The notes: a model not told the origin generated them from the letters alone. Shown: positions 34,206 to 48,876, counted from the stretch's first letter. The stretch: 64,000 nt of DNA from Luteimonas saliphila (GCF_016774335.1 NZ_JAETWA010000013.1:1-64000), one strand, 5' to 3'. Numbers and translations are program-made.

Positions 34206-35129
34206 TCAGTCGCCGTATCCGAGGCTGCGCAGCGCCGACTCGTCGTCCGACCAGCCCTCGCGCACGCGCACCCAGGTCTGCAGGAACACCTTGGCGTCGA
34301 ACAACTGCTCCATGCGTTCGCGCGCGCGCTTGCCGATGTCGCGCAGGCGGGTGCCGCCCTTGCCGATCACGATCGCCTTCTGGCCCTCGCGCTCGACCCA
34401 GATCACCGCGCCGATGCGGTACATCACCCCGGCCTTCGGCGAAGGTTCCTCGGTGAACGACTCGATCTCCACCGTGGTGGCGTACGGCAGCTCGGCGCCG
34501 AGCTGGCGCATCAGCTGTTCGCGCACCAGTTCGCCGGCGAGGAAGCGCTGGCTGCGGTCGGTGAGTTCGTCCTCGCCGTACAGGGCCGGCTGCGCGGGCA
34601 GTTGCGCCAGCAGCGAGGCGACCAGCGGCTCCAGCCCCTGGCGCTTGAGCGCGGACACCGGATGCACCGCCGCGAAATCGCGTCCCTCGTTGACCCGCTG
34701 CAGGTAGGGCAGCAGGCTCGCCTTGTCGGCGATCCGGTCCACCTGGTTGACCACCAGCACCACCGGCAGGCCGCTCGCGCGCAAGGTGTCGTAGGCCAGG
34801 GTGTCCTCTTCGTCCCAGCGACCGGCCTCGACCACAAGCGCGGCCGCATCGACGCCTTCGATCGCGCCGCGCGCGGCGCGGTTGAGCACGCGATTGAGCG
34901 CGGTCGACGCCCGCTTGCCGTCGTCGCGGTGCAGGCCCGGCGTATCGACCAACACGATCTGGCCGCCGGGCACGGTGGCGATCCCGAGCAGGCGGTGGCG
35001 CGTGGTCTGCGGCCGGTTGGAGACGATGCTGAGGTTGGCGCCGACCAGCGCGTTGACCAGGGTCGACTTGCCGACGTTCGGCCGGCCGATGACCGCGACG
35101 TGCCCGGCCCGATGCGTTTGGTTGCTCAT
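34206..35129 (-). CDS. GTPase Era
   Basis: The 307-residue protein has a Ras-like GTPase domain with P-loop GRPNVGKST and a C-terminal KH domain ([20 protein letters not shown]). Era binds the 3-prime end of 16S rRNA and assists 30S maturation. The ATG at 35129 is used; upstream frame extension lacks homology. It follows rnc by 55 nt, the classic rnc-era-recO order. Confidence 0.96.
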   Translation of the reverse strand: MSNQTHRAGHVAVIGRPNVGKSTLVNALVGANLSIVSNRPQTTRHRLLGIATVPGGQIVLVDTPGLHRDDGKRASTALNRVLNRAARGAIEGVDAAALVVEAGRWDEEDTLAYDTLRASGLPVVLVVNQVDRIADKASLLPYLQRVNEGRDFAAVHPVSALKRQGLEPLVASLLAQLPAQPALYGEDELTDRSQRFLAGELVREQLMRQLGAELPYATTVEIESFTEEPSPKAGVMYRIGAVIWVEREGQKAIVIGKGGTRLRDIGKRARERMEQLFDAKVFLQTWVRVREGWSDDESALRSLGYGD

Positions 35130-35184
35130 GCCGCATTGTCCGCGCGCGGACGGGGCGAGGGCAAATCCACCCGATTTCCCCGGC

Positions 35185-35862
35185 TCAGCCGGCGGGCAGC
35201 TGGCGCAGCACCACCTCCGCCGCGACCTGCTCCGCCGCGCGACGCGACCCGCCCTCTCCCTCGCCCGACATCGCCGGATCGGACAGCACGCAGCGGACCA
35301 CGAACACGCGGGCATGCTCCTCGCCGGCCTCCGATTGCAGGACGTACTGCGGCAACGGCTTCTGCCGCGCCTGCAGCCACTCCTGCAGGCGGGTCTTGGG
35401 GTCCTTGCCGACCTTGCTGGCCGGGACCGCCGACACCGCCTCCTCGAACCAGGGCAGCACGATCCGGCGGCAGGTCTCGAAACCGGCGTCGAGGTAGATC
35501 GCGGCGATGATCGCTTCGAGGGCGTCGGACAGGATCGAATCGCGCCGATGCCCCCCCGACTTCATCTCGCCGGGTCCCAGCACCAGCCGCTCGCCGATCT
35601 CCAGCCGCCTGGCGACCGAAGCCAGGGAGGATTCGCGCACCAGTTCGGCGCGGGCGCGCGTGAGCGACCCCTCGTCGGCCTTCGGCCAGCGCGCGTACAG
35701 CGCCTCGGCGACGATCAGCCCGAGCAGCGCGTCGCCGAGGAACTCGAGCCGCTCGTTGTGCGGCGCGCCCGCGCTGCGGTGGGTGAGCGCCTGCGTCAGC
35801 AGCGCCGGATCGAAAAAGGCATGGCCGGCGAACTGGCCGGCGGCACCCTCAGTTGGCCTCAC
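35185..35862 (-). CDS. Ribonuclease III
   Basis: The 225-residue enzyme has the RNase III signature [12 protein letters not shown] and the second metal-site region [15 protein letters not shown], then a double-stranded RNA-binding domain (about 150-222, [11 protein letters not shown]). It matures rRNA and cuts double-stranded RNA. The start is GTG at 35862, overlapping the DUF4845 gene end by 14 nt. It lies upstream of era. Confidence 0.95.
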   Translation of the reverse strand: MRPTEGAAGQFAGHAFFDPALLTQALTHRSAGAPHNERLEFLGDALLGLIVAEALYARWPKADEGSLTRARAELVRESSLASVARRLEIGERLVLGPGEMKSGGHRRDSILSDALEAIIAAIYLDAGFETCRRIVLPWFEEAVSAVPASKVGKDPKTRLQEWLQARQKPLPQYVLQSEAGEEHARVFVVRCVLSDPAMSGEGEGGSRRAAEQVAAEVVLRQLPAG

Positions 35863-36235
35863 CGCTTCGGATCAGGTTCTGCGTCGCATTGAACCGACCG
35901 ACCACGTCCAGATTGGCGACCAGAGGCGTACGTACTTCGTACTTCACATCCATCTGCCATCCGCCGTCGATGCGCGTGAGCTTGACGTGCTCCTGCTTGA
36001 CGTTCTTCGAATAACTCACGTACAGGCGACGGAAGAACAGATCGTTGATCCGCCTCGGCTCGTAGCTGCCGACGCCAGGCTCCGCAGCCAGTCCTTTCAA
36101 TGCCGACTTCACTCCGTAGTACTCGGAGTACATGGGGAACAACTTGATGGCGATATAGATGAAGAAACCCACCACCGCCGCGACGATGATGAACCCCAAC
36201 AGCGTGATGCCGTCCTGCTTGCGACGCGTCTTCAT
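35849..36235 (-). CDS. DUF4845 membrane protein
   Basis: The 128-residue product begins [20 protein letters not shown], a basic start followed by one membrane helix (about residues 10-30) that resembles a type IV pilin-like leader but is a known DUF4845 feature. The remaining soluble part faces the periplasm. It sits between lepB and rnc as in Pseudomonas and Xanthomonas; function unknown. A GGGGGA element precedes the ATG at 36235. Confidence 0.88.
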   Translation of the reverse strand: MKTRRKQDGITLLGFIIVAAVVGFFIYIAIKLFPMYSEYYGVKSALKGLAAEPGVGSYEPRRINDLFFRRLYVSYSKNVKQEHVKLTRIDGGWQMDVKYEVRTPLVANLDVVGRFNATQNLIRSGEAN

Positions 36236-36294
36236 GTCTCGATCCCCCGTTGGTCCCGTTGTCGCCGGCCCCGCGTTGACAGCTCCGCCCGGCC

Positions 36295-37092
36295 CTACGG
36301 AATGCTGCCGCCGATCCGGCCCCAGTCGACCCAGCCCGGCGCGCTGGAGTCGAGGTTCATCCACACCAGGAACGCCTTCCCGCGCAGCTGGCTCTCCGGC
36401 AGCGTACCCCAAAACCGGCTGTCGTCGCTGCGGTCGCGGTTGTCGCCCATCACGAAATACTCGCCCGCCGGCACGCGCCATTCGCCCTCGCCCGGGTCGA
36501 AGCCGCCGGGGCGCCGGGTCTCGAGGACTTGGTGGGTGCGCCCGGGCATGGTTTCATCGATCAGCCCGGCGCCGGTCATCTCGCGACCGCGGCCGACGCC
36601 GACGTATTCGCGCGGCGGGCCGTAGGCGAACGGTTCGCCGTTCACGTAGACCGTGTTGTCGCGGTAGGCCACGAGGTCTCCCGGCAGCCCGACCACGCGC
36701 TTGATCCAGTCCTGGTCGGGATGGTGCGGCGGCCGGAACACCACCACGTCGCCCCGCTGCGGCTCGCCCAGCGCGATCACCTTGCGGTTGTTGATCGGAA
36801 GGCGGATGCCGTAGGTGAACTTGTTGACCAGGATGAAGTCGCCGACCAGCAGCGTCGGCATCATCGAACTGGACGGGATCCGGAACGGCTCGGCGATGAA
36901 GCTGCGCAGGATCAGGACGAAGAACAGCACGGGAAAGAACGCCCGCGCGTAGTCGACGACGACCGGTTCCTTCTCCTCCAGCAATCCGCCGCGTCGTGCG
37001 CGGCGCTTGGCGAACAGCAGCCTGTCCAGCAGCCAGGTGATGCCCGTGGCGAAGGTCAGGACGACCAGCGCGACCTCGAACCATTTCATCAT
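36295..37092 (-). CDS. Signal peptidase I LepB
   Basis: The 265-residue inner-membrane protease has two N-terminal membrane helices (about 5-22 and 50-66) and a periplasmic domain with the catalytic serine in PSSSMMPTL, the lysine in IKRVVGLPGD, and the conserved MGDNRDRSDDSRFWG. It removes signal peptides from exported proteins. Two adjacent in-frame ATGs (37092 and 37089) could start it. It lies 13 nt after lepA. Confidence 0.96.
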   Translation of the reverse strand: MMKWFEVALVVLTFATGITWLLDRLLFAKRRARRGGLLEEKEPVVVDYARAFFPVLFFVLILRSFIAEPFRIPSSSMMPTLLVGDFILVNKFTYGIRLPINNRKVIALGEPQRGDVVVFRPPHHPDQDWIKRVVGLPGDLVAYRDNTVYVNGEPFAYGPPREYVGVGRGREMTGAGLIDETMPGRTHQVLETRRPGGFDPGEGEWRVPAGEYFVMGDNRDRSDDSRFWGTLPESQLRGKAFLVWMNLDSSAPGWVDWGRIGGSIP

Positions 37093-37105
37093 GTCACGCC
37101 ATCCC

Positions 37106-38911
<1,806 letters not shown>

Positions 38912-39110
38912 GGGGAGGCGGCGGCCGCAGGGTCGTCAGGACAACGTGGGATTATCGCATAGGGCGAACCCCGGTCCGCCGCTCGGCGCGGCCCGCGCAC
39001 GGCCTGCGGCGCGGGCCCGGGGCACGCCCCGGATCGGAAGATCTGCCGCCACGCAGGCGTCGAGCCCGATGCCCTCGCTACCCCGCCGGCAGGTCGAAAC
39101 GCGCCGGAGG

Positions 39111-40682
39111 TCAGTCGTCCGCGTCGGGGGTGATCGCGACAAAGCGGCTGCCGCCACCGCGGCTGCGCACCAGCAGCATGACCGTCTGGCCCGGCTTCAC
39201 ATCGCGCAGTTCGCGCGCCAGCGCGGCGGCACTGCCCACCGGCGTGCGGCCGACACGCAGCACCACGTCGCCCGGCGACAGCCCCGCTTCGCGCGCGGCC
39301 ATGCCCTCGACGCGCGTGATGGCGACGCCTTCCCTCGCATCCAGGCCAAGCTGGCGCCGCTGCGCGTCTGTGAGGTCCTGGGTGACCAGTCCCAGGGCAT
39401 TCGCGTTGCCCGCCGGCGCGCCGGCGGAGGGCGCGCCCGGCCGCAGCGCGTCGCCGCCGGCCACCGCGCCCTCGTCGAGTTCGCTCAGGGTCACGTCGAA
39501 CGTACGCTCGCGACCGTCCCGGAGCACGCCGATCTTCATCTTCGTACCCGGCACCTTGTTGCCCACGATCGGCGGCAGGTCGCTGGGCTGGCGGATCGCG
39601 ATGCCATCGGCGCTGCGGATCACATCGCCCGGCTCGATGCCGGCCTTCTCGGCGGGGCTGCCCGGCACCACCTCGCTGACAAGCGCACCGAGCGTATCGG
39701 GCAAGCCGAAGCCACGCGCCTGTTCGGACGTGATGCCGCTGGCCTGGAACTGCACGCCGAGTTGCCCACGCTGCACGCGCCCGGTCTTCTTCAACTGATC
39801 GACCACGTTCATCGCCACGTCGATCGGGATCGCGAAGCTCACGCCCATGTAGCCGCCGGAGTTGCTGAAGATCTGCGAGTTGATGCCGATCACCTCGCCG
39901 CTCGTGTTGAGCAGCGGGCCGCCGGAGTTGCCCTGGTTGATGGCGACATCGGTCTGGATGAAGGGCACGTACTGCTGGTTGGCGTAGGGGTTGCTGCGGC
40001 CGACCGCGCTGACGATGCCCGCGGTGACCGACTGCTCGAGCCCGAACGGCGAGCCGATCGCCACCGCCCATTGCCCCGGCTTGACCGCCGCGCCGTTGGC
40101 GGTGCGCAGCACCGGCAGGCCCCTGCCGTCGATCTTGAGCAGCGCCACGTCGGACCGCTCGTCGCTGCCGACCACTTTGGCGGTGAATTCGCGGCGGTCG
40201 CTGAGCGTCACCTTGACCTCGTCGGCCCGGTCGATGACGTGGTGGTTGGTCAGCACGTAGCCGTCGTCCGAGATCAGGAAGCCCGTGCCCATCGCGCGAC
40301 CACGCGGTACCGGGCCCTGACCGCCGGGGCCGGGCATCTGGAAACCGGGGCCGAAGAAACGGCGGAAGATCTCGGGGATCTGGTCCTCGCCGGGAACGAC
40401 GTCGTCCGGCGACTGTTGCGCGTTGCCACGCGCACCGGCGCGTCGGCCCGTGGTGGTGTCGATCTTCACCACCGCCGGGCCGACCTGTTCGACCAGCCGG
40501 GTGAAATCCGGCAGGCCGCTGACCAGCGGCGCGGCCGGCACCGCGGTCGGCTGCCCGGCGAGCGGCACGGCCGCGGCCTGCGGCTCGGGAGACGGCTGGG
40601 CGGTGGCGATCGGCAGCACCAGTGCGGTGGTCGCGGCCGAGGTGAGCAGGATCAGGGCGAAGGCGTAAAGCGGGGTTTTCAT
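39111..40682 (-). CDS. Periplasmic serine protease MucD/DegP-like
   Basis: The 523-residue Do-type protease has an N-terminal signal (YAFALILLTSAATTALVLP), a trypsin-like domain with the catalytic histidine (TNHHVID), aspartate (SDVALLKI) and serine (QGNSGGPLL), and two PDZ domains (about 305-395 and 435-515). It degrades misfolded envelope proteins. It follows the rpoE and anti-sigma genes, as in Pseudomonas algU-mucA-mucD and the Xanthomonas counterpart. The 199-bp gap to lepA has no gene. Confidence 0.95.
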   Translation of the reverse strand: MKTPLYAFALILLTSAATTALVLPIATAQPSPEPQAAAVPLAGQPTAVPAAPLVSGLPDFTRLVEQVGPAVVKIDTTTGRRAGARGNAQQSPDDVVPGEDQIPEIFRRFFGPGFQMPGPGGQGPVPRGRAMGTGFLISDDGYVLTNHHVIDRADEVKVTLSDRREFTAKVVGSDERSDVALLKIDGRGLPVLRTANGAAVKPGQWAVAIGSPFGLEQSVTAGIVSAVGRSNPYANQQYVPFIQTDVAINQGNSGGPLLNTSGEVIGINSQIFSNSGGYMGVSFAIPIDVAMNVVDQLKKTGRVQRGQLGVQFQASGITSEQARGFGLPDTLGALVSEVVPGSPAEKAGIEPGDVIRSADGIAIRQPSDLPPIVGNKVPGTKMKIGVLRDGRERTFDVTLSELDEGAVAGGDALRPGAPSAGAPAGNANALGLVTQDLTDAQRRQLGLDAREGVAITRVEGMAAREAGLSPGDVVLRVGRTPVGSAAALARELRDVKPGQTVMLLVRSRGGGSRFVAITPDADD

Positions 40683-40773
40683 CGGGACGAAGCGCTCGAC
40701 AAAGACAGGAAGGGAAAACCGGGCAGGCGCGGGGATCGCGGCCGCGGACGCAGCGACTCCGTCGCCAGGGCGA

Positions 40774-41742
40774 TCAAGGTTGCGCCGTGGGCGTGCCGGA
40801 CGGCTCAGGCGACTCGGTCGCCGGCCAGGGCGCACTGCGATGGCCGGGCATGAACGGTTCGAATTCCTGCTCGCGCGGCGCCAAGCCACCGCCCGCCACC
40901 GTGTAGGCGGCGCTGGTCGACGGCAGCAGCGAACGCGGCCACGGGCGCGCGCTGGCGGTCTGCGGCATGGCGAAGGGATCGCCTGCGGGCGCGAGGTCTC
41001 CGGGCAACAGGATCGACCCCGGCACGCTCTCGTCGTTGGCCGCGACCGCGACCGGCGCGGGCAGGTCGCTCGCCGCCTGCACGCGACCGGAGGTCGGCCG
41101 GGGCTGCGTGCGTGCGCGCCGCTCGGAAACGCGCCGCGGCACCTCGGCCGCGGCCAGCGCGGTGGCGGCGAGTGCGGCCGAAGCGTCCCGCAGCGGAGTG
41201 GCGGGCGCTGCGGGCACTTCCGCATCGGCCATCGCAGGGGCCGCTGCCGGCTGCACGGCCGGCAGCGCGATCGAAGGAGGTGGCGTGGAGGCTTCCGCGA
41301 CCAGCGGGGCCGCGGCGCCCTCCTGGTGCAACTCGTCCGGTTCCGGCAACTGGCGGGTGGCGAAGACCGCGAGCAACGCGACCGAGGCCGCGATCGCGGC
41401 GCCCCCGCCCCAGCGGGCGAACCTGGGACGGCCGCCACGCGTCGCGGCTGCGATCTCGACCGACACCGTGGAACCCGCGGCCAGGGCCAGCGCCACGCGC
41501 TGGGCGAAATCGCCCGGCAACAGGTCGTTGTGTCGGCCACGCAGCACGTCGCCACCGACCTGCCAGCGCTCCCAGCACGCCGCCAGCTCGGTATCGTGCT
41601 GCAGCCTGCGCAGCATGAACTTGGCCTCGTCGGGCGAGAGCTCGCCGTCGAGCATCGCCGACAGCTGCTGGCGGTGGTACACGAACAGCTTGTCCGGGTC
41701 CGGGCCGATGTGCAGGGCTTCGTTGTCGTCGACGGGGTTCAT
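40774..41742 (-). CDS. Anti-sigma-E factor RseA/MucA-like
   Basis: The 322-residue protein has an N-terminal RseA domain (LSAMLDGELSPDEAKFMLRR, ACWERWQVGGDVLRG), one membrane helix near 115-132 and a long alanine/proline-rich periplasmic region. It would hold RpoE at the membrane until proteolysed. The family is usually about 200-220 residues; this tail is longer. Start overlaps the rpoE stop by 4 nt. No rseB/mucB gene lies between it and mucD. Confidence 0.9.
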   Translation of the reverse strand: MNPVDDNEALHIGPDPDKLFVYHRQQLSAMLDGELSPDEAKFMLRRLQHDTELAACWERWQVGGDVLRGRHNDLLPGDFAQRVALALAAGSTVSVEIAAATRGGRPRFARWGGGAAIAASVALLAVFATRQLPEPDELHQEGAAAPLVAEASTPPPSIALPAVQPAAAPAMADAEVPAAPATPLRDASAALAATALAAAEVPRRVSERRARTQPRPTSGRVQAASDLPAPVAVAANDESVPGSILLPGDLAPAGDPFAMPQTASARPWPRSLLPSTSAAYTVAGGGLAPREQEFEPFMPGHRSAPWPATESPEPSGTPTAQP

Positions 41743-42353
41743 CGTGCCGCACGCTCCGTTCTGGTGTCGCTGTCCAACAGGGGTTTCATCTCCTGGTCGA
41801 TCGCCTCGCGCGCCCGGAAGATGCGCGAGCGCACCGTGCCGATCGGGCAATCCATGCGCTGGGCGATCTCCTCGTAGCTCAGGCCGTCGACCTCGCGCAG
41901 CGTGATCGCCAGCCGCAACTCCTCGGGCAGTGCTTCGACCGCACGCATGACGGTTTGTTCCAGCTGCTGGCGCATCAGTTCACGCTCCGGCGTATCGCCG
42001 TCGCGCAGGCGGATGCCGGAATCGAACTGCTCGGCATCCTCGATGTCGATGTCGCCGCCGGGGGGACGGCGATGGCTGGCGACGAGATGGTTCTTGGCGG
42101 TGTTCACGGCGATCCGGTGCAGCCAGGTATAGAACTGGGCGTCGCCGCGGAAATTCCCGATCGCGCGATAGGCGCGGATGAAGGTCTCCTGGGCGACGTC
42201 CTGGACTTCGCTCCAGTCGCCGACATAGCGGCCGATCAGCGCCGCGATCCGGTGCTGGTACTTGCGCACCAGCAGGTCGAAGGCCGCGCTGTCGCCGCGC
42301 TGCACGCGCTTGACCAGCTCGAGGTCCAGTTGTTGGGTGTCGATCTCGGCCAT
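41739..42353 (-). CDS. Sigma-E factor RpoE/AlgU
   Basis: The 204-residue sigma factor has region 2 (FDLLVRKYQHRIAALIGRYV, DVAQETFIRAYRAI) and region 4 (LPEELRLAITLREVDGLSYE followed by EIAQRMDCPIGTVRSRIF). It is a group 4 sigma of the envelope-stress type. The ATG at 42353 is used, with AGGAG upstream. Its stop overlaps the anti-sigma gene, so the two are coupled. A sigma-E-type promoter lies upstream, consistent with autoregulation. Confidence 0.96.
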   Translation of the reverse strand: MAEIDTQQLDLELVKRVQRGDSAAFDLLVRKYQHRIAALIGRYVGDWSEVQDVAQETFIRAYRAIGNFRGDAQFYTWLHRIAVNTAKNHLVASHRRPPGGDIDIEDAEQFDSGIRLRDGDTPERELMRQQLEQTVMRAVEALPEELRLAITLREVDGLSYEEIAQRMDCPIGTVRSRIFRAREAIDQEMKPLLDSDTRTERAAR

Positions 42354-42394
42354 CGGGCCCGGCGCTCCTGTCGCCCGGCCTTCCGACCGGGAGC

Positions 42395-42422
42395 TGTGAC
42401 CTGTTGCAGGGGTGGAAGTTCC
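42395..42422 (-). promoter_or_regulatory. Sigma-E-type promoter upstream of rpoE
   Basis: On the minus strand GGAACTT (42422-42416) is followed after 16 bases by TCACA (42399-42395), close to the sigma-E consensus GGAACTT and TCAAA. It lies about 42 nt ahead of the rpoE ATG. The position and match suggest autoregulation of the stress operon. Confidence 0.6.
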
Positions 42423-42589
42423 GTCCCCGAGTCTGTCCGATCTGGGGCCAGGCGGCCCATGCCGCAAGCCATGCCGCCTCCGCGGCCGCGTTCCGCCCTT
42501 CAGGGGGCGTTGCCGGGGCGCCGATTTGACGGCGGCGAAACAAGCCCGGGATCATAAAGGGCTTCCCATACGTTAACGGATGGTCCCGC

Positions 42590-44653
42590 ATGATCGCTGG
42601 CCTCGATGGACTGCGCTTCAGCCACTGGCAGGTCGAGCTGCGCCCGGATGGCGTGCTGGTGCTGTCGTTCGACCGCGAGGGCGAGTCGGTCAACACCTTC
42701 GCCCAGGACGTGCTGCTCGAGCTGGACGGCCTGCTGGAACGGCTTGCGCTGGAGCCGCCCCGGGGCCTGGTGCTGCGTTCGGCCAAGCAGAAGGGGTTCA
42801 TCGCCGGCGCCGACATCCGCGAGTTCGCGGAGTTCGACCGCAGGGGCACGATCGGCGATTCGATCCGCCGCGGCCAGCAGGTCTTCCAGCGCCTGGCCGA
42901 GTTGCCCTGCCCCACGGTCTCGGCGATCCACGGCTTCTGCATGGGCGGCGGCACCGAGATCTCGCTGGCCTGCGACTACCGCATCGCCAGCAACGATCCT
43001 TCGACCCGGATCGGCCTGCCCGAGGTGAAGCTGGGCATCTATCCCGGCTGGGGCGGCAGTGTGCGCCTGCCGCGCCTGGTCGGCGCGCCGGCGGCGATGG
43101 ACGTGATGCTCACCGGGCGCACGCTGTCGGCGTCGTCCGCGCGGGCGATGGGCCTGGTCGACAAGGTGGTCGAGCCGGCGCTGCTGCTGGACGAGGCGGT
43201 CAAGCTCGCGCTCGAAGGCCGGCAGCGTCCGTTCAAGCAGCGCTTCCTCGGCTGGATCACCAATACCTGGCCCGTGCGGCAGGTGCTGGCGCCGGTGCTG
43301 GTCAAGCAGGTCGCGCGCAAGGCCCGCAAGGAGCACTATCCGGCGCCGTACGCGCTGATCGAGACCTGGCGGCGCAGCGGCGGCGGGATCCAGTCGCGGC
43401 TCTCGGCCGAGCGCAGGTCGGTGGTGAAGCTGGCCGGCACGCCGACCGCGCGCAACCTCACCCGCGTGTTCTTCCTGCAGGAACGGCTCAAGGGGCTCGG
43501 CGGGAAGGAACCGCATGGCATCGCCCACGTGCACGTGGTCGGCGCCGGGGTGATGGGCGGCGACATCGCCGCGTGGTCGGCCTACAAGGGCTTCCGGGTG
43601 ACGCTGCAGGACCGCGAGCAGAAGTACATCGACGGCGCGCTGGCGCGCGCGCAGGACCTGTTCGCGAAGAAGGTCAGGGACGAGGCGAAGCGGCCCGAAG
43701 TCGCCGCGCGGCTGAAGTCCGACCTCGCCGGCGATGGCGTCCGCGAGGCCGACCTGGTGATCGAGGCGATCATCGAGCAGGCCGAGGCCAAGCGCGAGCT
43801 GTACGCCACCGTCGAACCGCGGCTCAAGACCGACGCGCTGCTGACCACCAACACCTCCTCCATTCCGCTCGAAGAACTGACCGGCGATCTCGCGCGACCT
43901 GCACAGTTCGCCGGCCTGCACTACTTCAACCCGGTGGCGCTGATGCCGCTGGTGGAGATCGTGCGCCACGACGCCATGGCCGCGACCACCGAGCAGCGCC
44001 TGGCCGCGTTCTGCAAGGCGCTCGACAAGCTGCCGGTGCCGGTCGCCGGCACGCCGGGCTTCCTGGTCAACCGGCTGCTGTTCCCGTACATGCTGGAAGC
44101 CGCGCTCGCGTATTCCGAGGGCATCCCGGGACCGGTCATCGACAGGGCCGCGGTGAAGTACGGCATGCCGATGGGGCCGATCGAGCTGATCGACACCGTC
44201 GGGCTGGACGTCGCCTACGGCGTCGGCCAGGAGCTCGCGCCGTTCCTCGGGCTGTCGATCCCGCCGGCGCTGGCCACACCGCCCGAACAGGGCAAGCGCG
44301 GCAAGAAGGACGGCCAGGGCCTGTACGCCTGGGAAGACGGCAAGCCGAAGAAGCCCGAGGTCGCCAAGGACTACAAGGCGCCCGACGACCTGGAGGACCG
44401 CCTCATCCTGCCGCTGCTCAACGAGGCGGTGGCCGCGCTTCACGACGGCGTGGTCGAGGATGCGGACCTGCTCGACGCCGGCGTGATCTTCGGCACCGGC
44501 TACGCGCCGTTCCGCGGCGGCCCGATCCAGACCATCCGCGAAACCGGCGCCGACGTCCTGCTTGGACGGCTCATGGCCCTGCAGGCGAAGTACGGCGATC
44601 GCTTCGCGCCGCGCCCGGGCTGGGACAACCCGGCGTTGCGGCAACCGGACTGA
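42590..44653 (+). CDS. Enoyl-CoA hydratase/3-hydroxyacyl-CoA dehydrogenase (FadB/FadJ-like)
   Basis: The 687-residue multifunctional beta-oxidation enzyme has an N-terminal crotonase domain (IAGADIREFAEF, GFCMGGGTEISLACDYRIA, LGIYPGWGG) and a C-terminal NAD-binding 3-hydroxyacyl-CoA dehydrogenase (VHVVGAGVMGGDIAAW, and the C-terminal GVIFGTGYAPFRGGP). It hydrates enoyl-CoA and oxidises the 3-hydroxyacyl-CoA. It resembles FadJ or FadB; no fadA thiolase follows, so the assignment to aerobic or anaerobic branch is open. It is divergent from rpoE. Confidence 0.93.
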   Translation: MIAGLDGLRFSHWQVELRPDGVLVLSFDREGESVNTFAQDVLLELDGLLERLALEPPRGLVLRSAKQKGFIAGADIREFAEFDRRGTIGDSIRRGQQVFQRLAELPCPTVSAIHGFCMGGGTEISLACDYRIASNDPSTRIGLPEVKLGIYPGWGGSVRLPRLVGAPAAMDVMLTGRTLSASSARAMGLVDKVVEPALLLDEAVKLALEGRQRPFKQRFLGWITNTWPVRQVLAPVLVKQVARKARKEHYPAPYALIETWRRSGGGIQSRLSAERRSVVKLAGTPTARNLTRVFFLQERLKGLGGKEPHGIAHVHVVGAGVMGGDIAAWSAYKGFRVTLQDREQKYIDGALARAQDLFAKKVRDEAKRPEVAARLKSDLAGDGVREADLVIEAIIEQAEAKRELYATVEPRLKTDALLTTNTSSIPLEELTGDLARPAQFAGLHYFNPVALMPLVEIVRHDAMAATTEQRLAAFCKALDKLPVPVAGTPGFLVNRLLFPYMLEAALAYSEGIPGPVIDRAAVKYGMPMGPIELIDTVGLDVAYGVGQELAPFLGLSIPPALATPPEQGKRGKKDGQGLYAWEDGKPKKPEVAKDYKAPDDLEDRLILPLLNEAVAALHDGVVEDADLLDAGVIFGTGYAPFRGGPIQTIRETGADVLLGRLMALQAKYGDRFAPRPGWDNPALRQPD

Positions 44654-44674
44654 CCTCGTCGCGCCCGGGCAGAT

Positions 44675-45745
44675 TCACTCGGGTGGCGACTTGCGCGGTG
44701 ACTGCCAGCCATCGATGTCCAGCGCCGCAAGCGCCTGCACGAGTGCCGCACGCTGGGCTTCGATCCCGTCGGGGCCGTCGTAAGGCAATACCGTCCAGGT
44801 CTCGCCGGCATGCATCGATTCGGCTGGCGCCAGCGTGCGCATCGGCGCGTGCACTTCCAGTTCCAGCAGTCCCGCGTCGGGATCGCCGTGATGCCAGTCG
44901 AGGTAGAGTTCGACCTGGCCATGTTCGGGATCGATGGCCTCGTCCGGCTGCCGCCCGAAACGGATCAGCAACAGTTGCCCTGCGTTGAAGCCGGCGATCC
45001 AGCCCGCGGAGGGCGCGATGAAGATCTTGCCGCGCCGTCCGGTCTTGCCCTGCGGCGGCGGATCGAGCTGCAGCGAGTACAGGCCATCCTCCCACCAGGC
45101 GACCGGACCTGCGTACGCCTCGGTCTCGTCGGCGCGCAGCCGCGCGTCGCCCGGTGTCGCCACCGGCACGAACACCCGGCTGCCGGCAGGCAGGCGGGTG
45201 TTGAACCAGAGATCGCGGCGCACCTCGCGATCGCGGACGTTGACCGCTTCGGCCGACAGTTCGAGCGTCGCGGGCGACTGGCCGGACAGGCGGAAGGCCT
45301 GCGTCGCCCGCAGCCCGCTCACCGGGCTGGGCATGCCCTCCAGCACCAGCCGGTCCGCAGCCCGTTCGACGATGCGGTTGCGTGCGTTCGCCAGCCACGG
45401 GTCCGGCGGCCACTGCGCGGCGGCGGCGCGGCGCTGCGGGTTGACGTCCTGGTCGAGCCACCAGCCCGACTGCGGGCCGGTCCAGAGCTCGTGGCCCATG
45501 TAGGGGATGTTCTCGCCGTCCGCTGCGGGGACCGGGTCGGGCACGGCATCGACCGCCGCGCCCACCTTCAGCAGGTTCGGACGGCCGGGCAGCGACACAT
45601 GCACGATGCGCCCGCCCAGGGCCGGCGCGATTTCGACCTGCAGGTGCCCATCATCCAACTGCACCCGCCCGACGCCGGCCACCACGAAGGCTGGAGCGAG
45701 GAGCGACGCCGCCAGCAGCCCGGCGACCGGAAGACGCAGGCCCAT
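44675..45745 (-). CDS. Exported DUF4380-like protein
   Basis: The 356-residue product starts MGLRLPVAGLLAASLLAPAF, a signal peptide, and has a beta-rich body resembling the galactose-mutarotase-like fold of DUF4380 (GGRIVHVSLPGRPN, HELWTGPQSGWW, AGFNAGQLLLIRFGR). Function unknown; a carbohydrate-related role is inferred only from the fold. It lies 6 nt from the end of the pilZ gene on the same strand, but with no evident functional tie. Confidence 0.7.
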   Translation of the reverse strand: MGLRLPVAGLLAASLLAPAFVVAGVGRVQLDDGHLQVEIAPALGGRIVHVSLPGRPNLLKVGAAVDAVPDPVPAADGENIPYMGHELWTGPQSGWWLDQDVNPQRRAAAAQWPPDPWLANARNRIVERAADRLVLEGMPSPVSGLRATQAFRLSGQSPATLELSAEAVNVRDREVRRDLWFNTRLPAGSRVFVPVATPGDARLRADETEAYAGPVAWWEDGLYSLQLDPPPQGKTGRRGKIFIAPSAGWIAGFNAGQLLLIRFGRQPDEAIDPEHGQVELYLDWHHGDPDAGLLELEVHAPMRTLAPAESMHAGETWTVLPYDGPDGIEAQRAALVQALAALDIDGWQSPRKSPPE

Positions 45746-45750
45746 CGCCC

Positions 45751-46106
45751 TCACATCGTGTGCGTGGGCTTGTCCGCGCTCAGCGTGCCCGCGAGCAGGG
45801 TCTCGATCCGGTTCTTCGCCGCCTCGCCTTCCGGCGTGTCGGCGAACTGCACGCCGACGCCGGCGGTGCGGGCGCCCTGCGCACCGGTGGGCGTCACCCA
45901 GACCACCTTGCCGGCCACCGGAAGGCGGTCGCTGGATTCGGGCAGGGTCAGCAGCAGGAACACCTCGTCGCCGAGGAAATAGCGCTTGGGCGTGGGTACG
46001 AAGATGCCGCCGTACTTCAGGTACGGCATGTACGCGCCGTACAACTGGGTCTTGTCCTTCAGCGTCAGCGACAGGATGCCCTGCCGTGCGCCACCCGCGG
46101 TGCTGC

Positions 46107-46110
<4 letters not shown>
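45751..46110 (-). CDS. Type IV pilus PilZ protein
   Basis: The 119-residue protein is a PilZ-domain protein of the pilus-associated branch (YMPYLKYGGIFVPT, YFLGDEVFLLLTL, VAGKVVWVTPTGAQG). In Pseudomonas and Xanthomonas this member is needed for type IV pilus assembly and binds partner proteins such as FimX and PilB rather than c-di-GMP. It overlaps the holB gene by 4 nt (46107-46110), the standard holB-pilZ arrangement. Confidence 0.95.
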
Positions 46111-48876
<2,766 letters not shown>

